A DNA stretch of 7,482 nt from Bifidobacterium breve (GTDB taxonomy: Bacteria > Actinomycetota > Actinomycetes > UBA12327), in NCBI GenBank assembly GCA_943332445.1, contig CALQPL010000045.1:1-7482 (forward strand), written 5' to 3'. The position numbers and the translations under genes were made by a program. Under the pieces are notes generated by a model. The model had not been told where the DNA came from. It searched no databases and saw nothing but the letters and a program-made list of their open reading frames with translations. The stretch's first letter is position 1. Each line of letters starts with the position of its first letter. Below, in pieces: positions 1 to 5,724 of the stretch.

Positions 1-154
1 GGTCCGAAAAGTCCCCGCTGCCATCAACCGTGACTGCTGAGGTCGTGAACGCACGCACCGGTGACGCATTGACTTGCGTCAGCGGAGCCAGTGTCATCAC
101 CGCGATAGCAAGGACCGCGGATGCGCTCATGCGCGCTTTCATACGCTGATTCAC
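1..154 (-). CDS. Secreted protein, N-terminal part only, last visible gene of the pst operon
   Basis: An open frame of 51 codons runs off the left edge. I chose the GTG at 154 because it overlaps the pstS stop as GTGA and has a GGGGA stretch about 8 bases upstream; an in-frame ATG four codons later (142) is possible. Residues 1-9 are basic (MNQRMKARM), residues 10-26 are hydrophobic, and small-residue sites around 27-35 (QVNASPVRA) could be signal peptidase I cleavage sites, so export is likely. The mature start, about residues 36-51, reads AFTTSAVTVDGSGDFSD, which looks like the beginning of a beta-rich extracellular domain. I do not recognise the family with confidence. Overlap with pstS implies co-expression under phosphate control, so a surface or phosphate-scavenging role is a reasonable inference but is not shown. 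Confidence 0.75.
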   Translation of the reverse strand, partial: MNQRMKARMSASAVLAIAVMTLAPLTQVNASPVRAFTTSAVTVDGSGDFSD

Positions 155-1746
155 TTCTTAGTCCCCGCGCTTAGTCGTCGCGCCACCAAAGGCGGGGCGA
201 TCAGTACAACGAGCAACGTAATAGCGGCGAACACCATGGCGGCTTGCTCTAATCCCCATTTATTGGAAACTGGTAGGGCAACTGCCGTGCCATTGACCGT
301 GGAAATACCTTGACCGGAATCACCGCTGCCCGTGGTTTGACCCGTGCCGCCGGTCGTTGTTGTGGTGCCACCTGTCGTGCCGGTGGTCCCGGTACTTCCA
401 CCCGTGGTGGGTGAATTGCTCGTTGATCCCGACGATGAAACGGATGTTGACGTCTTTGACGCCCCTCCGGTGCCTGTGGCGCATTGCGTAGAGCCTTGCT
501 TATCGCAGGATTGCGGTTGCGGCGCATTCTTTGCGAGAAGGTTCTTTCCATCGGAACTAAAAGTCGGGTTATTGCACTTCTTGATATCAATCGTCTTGGC
601 TTCTACACCGGGAATCCGTCGTACCTGCGCCAAACCAGCTTGCACCAGGTTCAGCGGCAACGACGAATAGCCCAACACCGGAGCTTGGCGTTGCCCTTCG
701 CACAAGAAGTAGTAGGCAAAGGCGCCCAAGGTCTTTCCCTTGTTCGCGTTAAGCGTGCCTTCAATCTTGGTCGGGATCACCATGTAGCTGTAGCTCGACA
801 TCGGATACGCCCGGCGATCACTGTTGTTGTACACACCGGTCAGGTCACTGGTCAAGTACGCGCTTGATGACGGATTGGTGTTGATTTTGACACCCTGCAA
901 TCCCACAGCCGTGTTGTTTGGCGTCGGCTCGACGTAGTAACCCGACTTATTCAACAACTTCGCTACCGGATACCCAGTGTTCAATGCGTAGCTGTATTCA
1001 ACGTAGGTAATCGTTCCTACATTTTGTTCCTGCGATACGTAACCGCTCACGCCGAGCGAACCCGCCTGAGCGGTAAATCCACCACCGGAAACAATCGGAT
1101 AGGTAGAAGTTCCCCCACACGGCGTGGAACGTCCCGCCTTAGCGCAGTAGGAATTCCACACCGAGGGGTATTGCTTGGCCAAATAGGACGTCATCTGTGC
1201 CGTGGTACCCGAACCGTCGGAGCGAACCACGGGAACGATCCGGCGCGATGGCATGGACAAGCCGGGATTATCTGCCTTGATGGCCGGGTCATTCCACGAC
1301 TTGATGGTGCCGGTAAAGATCTTTGCCACGGTCAACCCTGACAACCGCAAGTTCGTCACGCGCTTGCCCGAGATCGTCAGGTTGTACATCAAGGATGTGC
1401 CACCAGCAACAATCGGCATATAGGCATACTTACGCGTCGGTGGCTGGTCAATGACGCTTCCATCTTTGAGACCGTATGGAATTTCCGTGACTGCGAAGTC
1501 AACGGTGCCGTTACGGAATTGATTACGACCATCCGAAGAACCCGTGCCCTGATAGTTCACGCGAATGCCGAATTGGTCAACGTTTCGTCGCCACTGGTCA
1601 AGGGCGTTTTGACTCCAGGTCGAACCCGCACCACTGATCGGCACATACCCGGCCGCCTGGGCAGGAGATGCTGCGTTCATCCCTAAGGCCGCAAGGATTG
1701 CCGTCAAAATCACGGTCGTAGCGAGGCGAACTGTTGCCGATTTCAT
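151..1746 (-). CDS. pstS: Phosphate-binding protein PstS, exported and C-terminally membrane-anchored
   Basis: This is the 531-residue extracellular phosphate receptor of the Pst ABC importer. Residues 1-31 are a signal peptide ending in PAQA with no lipobox cysteine. The binding domain follows. GAGSTW (39-44) and YQGTGSSDGR (65-74) match the phosphate-binding loops of PstS, and RSDGSGT (175-181) matches the Arg/Ser/Gly/Thr anion-binding segment of E. coli PstS. The classical FGASD motif reads FAVTE (84-88), so the key Asp appears as Glu88. Residues about 421-485 form a Ser/Thr/Gly linker, and 500-522 form a membrane helix followed by a basic tail (RRLSAGTKK). At 531 residues it is much longer than the roughly 320-370 usual in the family, mainly because of linker and anchor. 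I place the start at ATG 1746 because AAAGGAAG lies six bases upstream; an in-frame ATG at 1773 would add nine polar residues. It follows pstA directly and overlaps the next secreted gene by GTGA. Confidence 0.93.
   Translation of the reverse strand: MKSATVRLATTVILTAILAALGMNAASPAQAAGYVPISGAGSTWSQNALDQWRRNVDQFGIRVNYQGTGSSDGRNQFRNGTVDFAVTEIPYGLKDGSVIDQPPTRKYAYMPIVAGGTSLMYNLTISGKRVTNLRLSGLTVAKIFTGTIKSWNDPAIKADNPGLSMPSRRIVPVVRSDGSGTTAQMTSYLAKQYPSVWNSYCAKAGRSTPCGGTSTYPIVSGGGFTAQAGSLGVSGYVSQEQNVGTITYVEYSYALNTGYPVAKLLNKSGYYVEPTPNNTAVGLQGVKINTNPSSSAYLTSDLTGVYNNSDRRAYPMSSYSYMVIPTKIEGTLNANKGKTLGAFAYYFLCEGQRQAPVLGYSSLPLNLVQAGLAQVRRIPGVEAKTIDIKKCNNPTFSSDGKNLLAKNAPQPQSCDKQGSTQCATGTGGASKTSTSVSSSGSTSNSPTTGGSTGTTGTTGGTTTTTGGTGQTTGSGDSGQGISTVNGTAVALPVSNKWGLEQAAMVFAAITLLVVLIAPPLVARRLSAGTKK
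292..486 (-). repeat. Low-complexity Ser/Thr/Gly-rich stalk-coding tract in pstS
   Basis: This part of pstS encodes residues 421-485. It is dominated by Thr, Gly and Ser in irregular short units such as GTTGTTGGTTTTTGGTG. On the plus strand it appears as recurring GGTGGT/GTTGTGG/CCGGT-like trimers. It probably forms a flexible, possibly O-glycosylated stalk that holds the binding domain away from the membrane anchor. The imperfect trinucleotide repetition may vary in length between strains. Confidence 0.7.
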
Positions 1747-1752
1747 GTCTAA

Positions 1753-1760
1753 CTTCCTTT
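1753..1760 (-). promoter_or_regulatory. Ribosome binding site that decides the pstS start
   Basis: AAAGGAAG lies six bases upstream of the ATG at 1746. It sits inside the nine-codon stretch that begins at the alternative ATG (1773), which itself overlaps the pstA stop as ATGA. The placement supports 1746 as the main start. Ribosomes finishing pstA could also restart at 1773. Confidence 0.8.
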
Positions 1761-1769
1761 GTTGATCAT

Positions 1770-2927
1770 TCATGGCGTACCTGCATCAGTTGTCACAGCA
1801 CTTGACTGGGCCATCCGCACTGCATCGTCATGTGATTGGCGATCACGACGTTTTTGTTGACGAGTGCTCAAAGCGCCGGGTGCCTTTCCACCGATGATGC
1901 GTGCCACGGCAAAGAGCAGTAGGACAAGCAGCATCAAAAGTGCAGCAGCGCCGAAACCGCGCGCGATCATCGCTGGCTCTGGCGACTTCACAAAGTTGAA
2001 CACGGCCAATGGCAACGAGATCATCGGGTTGCGTGAAGGATCTGCGTTCAACGAAGCGGTAAATCCAGCCGTGAGGAGTACCGGCGAGGTCTCGCCGATA
2101 CCGCGGGCTGTTCCCAAGATGACTGCGGTGGTCAAACCGGATCGCGCCGTTGGCAAGGTCACGTGCCACACCGTGCGCCATTGACTGGTACCCATGGCGT
2201 ACGAAGCTTCCTTCAAGTTCGCGGGTACCAAACGCAAGACCACATCGGAGGCACGAATGATGATGGGCAGCATCATCACGCTGATGGCTAACGAGGCAGC
2301 AATGCCGGATTTCGGCAGGCCCAAGATCAAGATGAACGTCGCATAGATAAACAAACCCGCCACGATCGACGGCAGTGCGGTCATTGCCTCGGCGATCGTG
2401 CGTACCAAGCGGCTCAGACGCCCACTGATTTCGTTCAAAAAGACTGCGCAGGAGATCCCCAGCGGAATGGTGATGAGCAAGGCCAAGGCGATCATTTCGA
2501 GGGTTCCGACAATCGCGTGCAGTACACCGCCCGAACTCAGAGGATCTAGTGGTCCGGTGCGTGACTGGTCTTGGGTAAAGAAGTTCAGATGTGACAGCGC
2601 GCTGAACCCACGAAGGATCGTGTAAGCGACAACAAACACCAGGGCCAAGAGCATGAGGAAGGCCAAACTGTGGACCACCACCGTGGCGATTTTGTCGCGG
2701 ATGAGTGGTCCTTCAGCTTCAAGGCTGACAAGAGCGGAGTAGATCGCGATAAACGCGATGTAGGTCACGACAACGAAACCAATGGACCCGGAAAAGGGCA
2801 AGATTTTGGTGAACAGCAACAGGCTCAATGACAGCGCAGCAACAAGCGCGCCCACTAACGAATAGAAATCCGTGAGGCGAAACGTCGCCGTACTGCGTCG
2901 AGACTCAACCGAATTCAAGCTCGCCAT
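1770..2927 (-). CDS. pstA: Phosphate ABC transporter permease PstA
   Basis: One of the two membrane subunits of the Pst importer; with PstC it forms the translocation channel and docks the ATPase PstB. The EAA cytoplasmic loop that contacts PstB is clear at residues 240-264 (EASYAMG...LPTARSG), followed by the PstA-typical segment ILGTARGIGETSPVL (270-284). TALPSIVAGLF (183-193) is the conserved helix seen in both Pst permeases. At 385 residues it is longer than E. coli PstA (296): an extra hydrophobic pair at about 22-45 and 49-69 precedes the usual first helix (about 83-106), and a polar, basic tail spans 349-385. I see about eight membrane segments. The ATG at 2927 lies two bases after the pstC stop, with GGAGAG nine bases upstream. 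The stop overlaps the next ATG as ATGA, so coupling to pstS is likely. Confidence 0.95.
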   Translation of the reverse strand: MASLNSVESRRSTATFRLTDFYSLVGALVAALSLSLLLFTKILPFSGSIGFVVVTYIAFIAIYSALVSLEAEGPLIRDKIATVVVHSLAFLMLLALVFVVAYTILRGFSALSHLNFFTQDQSRTGPLDPLSSGGVLHAIVGTLEMIALALLITIPLGISCAVFLNEISGRLSRLVRTIAEAMTALPSIVAGLFIYATFILILGLPKSGIAASLAISVMMLPIIIRASDVVLRLVPANLKEASYAMGTSQWRTVWHVTLPTARSGLTTAVILGTARGIGETSPVLLTAGFTASLNADPSRNPMISLPLAVFNFVKSPEPAMIARGFGAAALLMLLVLLLFAVARIIGGKAPGALSTRQQKRRDRQSHDDAVRMAQSSAVTTDAGTP

Positions 2928-2929
2928 GT

Positions 2930-3949
2930 CTACCCACTCTCCGCGCCGGAACGACTGCGCGCGACCACAGATGAGGCGATGAAGTTGACGACCAGAGTCA
3001 TGAGGAATAGCGCCAACCCAGCCGCCATCAGGGCTGAGGTGCCAAAGTTGGTGGCTTCGCCATAGCGAAGGGCAATCAAAGAAGCAACGGAGCTGGTACC
3101 GCTCTCCAAAATGCGCGGCTGAATGATGAAAACCGGCGAAATGATCAGGTACACCGCGATCGTTTCACCCAGGGCACGGCCGAGGCCCAGCATGGTGCCG
3201 CCGATCATGCCGCCTTTTCCAAACGGCAACACCACAGTGCGGATCATTCCCCACTTGGTCGAACCCAGTGCATAAGCGCCTTCACGCTCTCCCGACGGTG
3301 CCTGCGAAAAAACCTCTCGCATGACCGAGCAAATAATGGGAGCCACCATCAAAGCAACGACGATGCCCGCGATGAAAGTGGATGAGGTGTACACCGTTGA
3401 TGGGGACAACGGGTCCGTGGGATCGGCGCCCTCAACAGAGAGAAAGGGAATCCAACCGAAGTAAGTAGAGATCCATCGAGCAACCCCGGTTACGTTTGAT
3501 TGAAGGAAGAACAATCCCCACAAGCCGTACACGATGGAGGGGACCGCAGCCATGAGGTCTACCAAGCTGACAAACGTGGATTGCAATCTGCGCGGGGCGT
3601 ACTCCGAGATATAGAGCGCAACAGCAATCGCCAATGGGACCGCGATGCAAATCGCAACCACGGCGATCAGGATCGTACCCACGATGATGGCTGCTACTCC
3701 GAACTTTCCGGAGTCGGGCTCCCATGCTTGCTCGGTAACAAACGACCAACCGGCCACATTCAGCGCCTTGCCGGCTCGGTAAGCCAGGAAAACTCCGATC
3801 AAAGACATGACCGTGAGCACCGCAATACCGCTCGTGCGAATGATGCCGCGGAAAATCAGGTCCGGTCGGTCAACCTTGGTCGTAATTTCTCGCGCTTGAT
3901 CAGCGACAAGGGCATTGTCTACGTCGTTTTCGACAACTGTTGTGGTCAC
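2930..3949 (-). CDS. pstC: Phosphate ABC transporter permease PstC
   Basis: The second membrane subunit of the high-affinity phosphate importer, 339 residues, close to the usual family length. A cytoplasmic N-terminus of about 38 residues is followed by a first helix (about 39-57), a large loop, and helices at about 83-114, 125-150, 191-209, 250-275 and 303-327. MAAVPSIVYGLWGLF (133-147) is the PstC/PstA signature helix. The EAA loop for PstB contact is at 223-247 (EGAYALGSTKWG...LPFGKGG), followed by LGLGRALGETIAV (254-266), typical of PstC. The start is GTG at 3949, overlapping the upstream stop as GTGA, so it is probably translated by coupling from the YegP-like gene. It lies first among the transporter genes, before pstA. 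Confidence 0.95.
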   Translation of the reverse strand: MTTTVVENDVDNALVADQAREITTKVDRPDLIFRGIIRTSGIAVLTVMSLIGVFLAYRAGKALNVAGWSFVTEQAWEPDSGKFGVAAIIVGTILIAVVAICIAVPLAIAVALYISEYAPRRLQSTFVSLVDLMAAVPSIVYGLWGLFFLQSNVTGVARWISTYFGWIPFLSVEGADPTDPLSPSTVYTSSTFIAGIVVALMVAPIICSVMREVFSQAPSGEREGAYALGSTKWGMIRTVVLPFGKGGMIGGTMLGLGRALGETIAVYLIISPVFIIQPRILESGTSSVASLIALRYGEATNFGTSALMAAGLALFLMTLVVNFIASSVVARSRSGAESG

Positions 3950-4404
3950 AGCGCATCAGCCAATGGCTCAAAGGTTCCCGGGATCGCGTGGTCGCGTCGT
4001 TGCCGCACCATGTGAGCCGGATCGTCAACAACCACAGCAACGGGCACAGCATTGAGAAACTGCGTCAAGCTGTAGTGGCATTCGCGCAGTCGTTCATACC
4101 CTCGCGAACTGCGTGCAACAGGGACTTCATCCAGCAACAAAGACCAGGTCCACTCCACGCCAACTTGCGCATGCGAGATAACCGGTTCCATGCGCTCCAC
4201 CTGTGCTTTGAAGTTCATAAAATCCGCGACACTGTCAGCGTGCTCGTGATGGAGAATTTGACAACGACCGACATCGCGATTGTTTGCGGTGAGCACTCGC
4301 CACATCACCCACGACGAACTGTCATCATCTGCTGAATCAGCAAAGTTCAGGCCCTGGGGTGCCGAGCCATCACCGCCGAGAAAGACAACGCGTGGATCAG
4401 TCAT
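3946..4404 (-). CDS. Small protein with two YegP/DUF1508-like segments, first gene of the pst operon
   Basis: A 152-residue soluble protein without signal peptide or membrane helix. Two related segments are visible: residues 32-75 (SWVMWRVLTANNRDVGRC, then DFMNFKAQVERM) and 84-122 (EWTWSLLLDEVPVARSSRGY, then ECHYSLTQFLNAV). Each has W-x-W followed by a small beta hairpin ending in a Ser/Arg-containing turn, then a helix. That layout recalls the YegP/DUF1508 fold, which is often present in tandem, but the match is from memory of the family pattern and no biochemical role can be given. The start is ATG 4404 because AAGGAGG lies five bases upstream; extending to 4464 would add 20 residues with no RBS. 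The stop overlaps pstC as GTGA. Sitting between the PHO box and pstC, it should be induced with the transporter. Confidence 0.82.
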   Translation of the reverse strand: MTDPRVVFLGGDGSAPQGLNFADSADDDSSSWVMWRVLTANNRDVGRCQILHHEHADSVADFMNFKAQVERMEPVISHAQVGVEWTWSLLLDEVPVARSSRGYERLRECHYSLTQFLNAVPVAVVVDDPAHMVRQRRDHAIPGTFEPLADAL

Positions 4405-4409
4405 GCACA

Positions 4410-4416
4410 CCTCCTT
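4410..4416 (-). promoter_or_regulatory. Strong ribosome binding site that decides the start of the YegP-like gene
   Basis: AAGGAGG, a full match to the anti-Shine-Dalgarno sequence, lies five bases before the ATG at 4404. This rules in the shorter 152-residue product over the longer frame beginning at 4464. Since the downstream pst genes depend on overlapping or very close starts, this is probably the main ribosome entry point of the operon. Confidence 0.88.
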
Positions 4417-4466
4417 GGGCTGGTAATGCCCTAAAGATGTCGGGCTAGGCGTACGACAAGGCAACG

Positions 4467-4499
4467 AGAAGGTGAACAGGCGGAGAAAATCCGGTGAGT
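4467..4499 (-). promoter_or_regulatory. Candidate PHO box: three consecutive 11-bp direct repeat units
   Basis: Reading leftward, three adjoining 11-base units are ACTCACCGGAT (4499-4489), TTTCTCCGCCT (4488-4478) and GTTCACCTTCT (4477-4467). Their first seven bases match the actinobacterial PhoP half-site GTTCACC at 5, 5 and 7 positions, in perfect 11-bp register. A fourth unit (CGTTGCCTTGT) matches only 3 of 7 and is not counted. The box lies 63 bases upstream of the first operon gene, which is the expected side and distance for activation of a pst operon under phosphate starvation. I see no convincing -10 hexamer downstream, which fits an activator-dependent promoter but does not prove one. 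Confidence 0.68.
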
Positions 4500-4517
4500 T
4501 ATCGGGGCGCCTAGGGA

Positions 4518-4533
4518 TGACCGAATCCGGTCA
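4518..4533. promoter_or_regulatory. 16-bp palindrome upstream of femX, possible operator
   Basis: TGACCG and CGGTCA are perfect 6-base inverted arms around AATC. The element lies 9 bases upstream of the candidate femX -10 (4543-4548) and covers the -35/spacer zone, a position where a bound repressor would block transcription. It is short, and no regulator is visible in the window, so function is only inferred. Confidence 0.35.
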
Positions 4534-4542
4534 ATCTGTGGC

Positions 4543-4548
4543 TAGGGT
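4543..4548 (+). promoter_or_regulatory. Candidate -10 element for a leaderless femX transcript
   Basis: TAGGGT fits the actinobacterial TANNNT -10 consensus and ends six bases before the GTG at 4555, so transcription would start at or next to the start codon. No Shine-Dalgarno sequence with good spacing precedes that GTG, which agrees with a leaderless mRNA. The -35 is weak; the best match, ATGACC (4517-4522), is 20 bases upstream. Confidence 0.5.
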
Positions 4549-4554
4549 TGAGGG

Positions 4555-5700
4555 GTGTCCGCGAACTCCACCCCCTCCGAGCTGACGGTTCGCCCCCTCA
4601 CCTCAGACCAGCACCTGGCCTGGATCCAGTCCCAGGACGGCTCGGGCTCGATTTCCTTCCTCCAAACCCCCGCCTGGGGGCAGGTCAAGGCTGACTGGCG
4701 CCATGAATCCTTGGGCTGGTTCGACGGTGAACAGTTAGTCAGCGCGGCCTTAGTTCTGTACCGGCCCATCCCGCGACTGAAGTGGTCCTTGGCCTATCTC
4801 CCCGAAGGACCGACTTTCCCCACTCTGACCCCCGGACCGGCAGCGCACTGGGTGAACCCTTTGACTGCTTACCTCAAGGGCAAGAAAGTCTTCACCATCA
4901 AAATGGGTCCACCCGTGATTGTTCGTCAATGGTCTGCCAACGCAATCAAAGACGCGATTGCCAATTCCAGTGCGAAATTGCAGGACGTCGTTCCCGACAT
5001 GTCAAACGACCAGGCCACTGAACTGGTCGCACAGTTGCGTGCCTTGGGCTGGCATCAAGAAGTGGCCGAAGGCGATGGCTTTGGCGATGTTCAACCTCGT
5101 TTTGTTTTTCAACTTGATTTGCGCGACAAGAGCGTTGACGATCTGTTCAACGGTATGAACCAAGAGTGGCGTCGCAACATTCGTAAGGCTGAGAAATCTG
5201 GCGTCGAGGTGATTGAGGGAACCTTCGACGACCTCGCTAACTTCCATACCGTGTATGTCGAAACGGCTCAACGCGACAGGTTTACGCCTCGCCCCCTGCG
5301 CTATTTCGAACGCATGTGGAAAGCGATGGAAGCCGAAGATCCCGCACGCCTGCGGCTCTTCTTAGCCAAAAAAGACGGAGACGTTTTGGCCGCGACCACG
5401 TTGGTCACGGTGGGCGGGCACGCGTGGTATTCCTACGGTGCGTCCACCACAGCCGGCCGCGATTTCCGCCCCAGTAACGCCGTTCAGTGGGCCATGATCC
5501 AGGCCGCACACGCCACCAACTGCCACACCTACGACCTTCGGGGTATCGGTGACAGCCTTGACCCCAACCACCACCTTTTCGGACTCATTCGCTTTAAGTT
5601 GGGCACGGGTGGCCAGGTCAGCGAATACATCGGAGAGTTTGATCTGCCCGTTCAACCCATCTTGCACCGAGCCATCAAGCTGTACTTAGCCCGCCGATAA
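4555..5700 (+). CDS. femX: FemABX-family peptidoglycan aminoacyltransferase (FemX/MurM-like)
   Basis: Cytoplasmic enzyme of 381 residues that is expected to transfer an amino acid from aminoacyl-tRNA to the stem-peptide side chain of lipid II, starting the interpeptide bridge or branch. The family's two acetyltransferase-like (GNAT) domains are present. Domain one includes FLQTPAWGQVKADWR (35-49) and AYLPEGPTF (80-88). Domain two includes GMNQEWRRNIRKAEKSGVEV (200-219), the hallmark basic FemABX segment, then WYSYGAST (291-298) and the C-terminal signature DLRGIG...LFGLIRFKLGTGG...YIGEFDLPV (327-366). No FemA-type coiled-coil insertion is seen. The family does not tell whether Gly, Ala, Ser or another residue is added. 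The start is GTG 4555, chosen from the leaderless -10 spacing. A racemase-fold gene follows after 24 bases, so the pair is probably one transcript. The gene diverges from the pst operon. Confidence 0.9.
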   Translation: MSANSTPSELTVRPLTSDQHLAWIQSQDGSGSISFLQTPAWGQVKADWRHESLGWFDGEQLVSAALVLYRPIPRLKWSLAYLPEGPTFPTLTPGPAAHWVNPLTAYLKGKKVFTIKMGPPVIVRQWSANAIKDAIANSSAKLQDVVPDMSNDQATELVAQLRALGWHQEVAEGDGFGDVQPRFVFQLDLRDKSVDDLFNGMNQEWRRNIRKAEKSGVEVIEGTFDDLANFHTVYVETAQRDRFTPRPLRYFERMWKAMEAEDPARLRLFLAKKDGDVLAATTLVTVGGHAWYSYGASTTAGRDFRPSNAVQWAMIQAAHATNCHTYDLRGIGDSLDPNHHLFGLIRFKLGTGGQVSEYIGEFDLPVQPILHRAIKLYLARR

Positions 5701-5724
5701 CACTTTTCGCGAGAGGATGAGCGC

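Noticed and set aside
151..280. Possible LPXTG sortase signal at the PstS C-terminus (LPVSN before the membrane helix)
   Set aside because: The Thr-Gly of the motif is missing, so a plain membrane anchor is the simpler reading.
344..867. Open frames on the plus strand opposite pstS
   Set aside because: They are antisense to the Ser/Thr/Gly stalk and binding domain of pstS; the Val/Pro-rich translation is simply the complement of Thr/Gly codons, and no RBS or domain is seen.
1864..2184. Plus-strand frame of 106 codons opposite pstA
   Set aside because: Shadow of the well-supported pstA frame, with no recognisable features.
3500..4335. Plus-strand frames of 171 and 131 codons opposite pstC and the YegP-like gene
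   Set aside because: They cross the junction of two supported minus-strand genes and lack RBS, domain or plausible composition.
4417..4431. GGGC/GCCC inverted repeat in the leader of the YegP-like gene
   Set aside because: Only 4-bp arms with a 7-base loop; too weak for a hairpin or attenuator call.
4405..4464. Upstream extension of the YegP-like gene to ATG 4464
   Set aside because: The perfect AAGGAGG at 4410-4416 would lie inside the coding region, and the extra residues overlap the end of the candidate promoter region.
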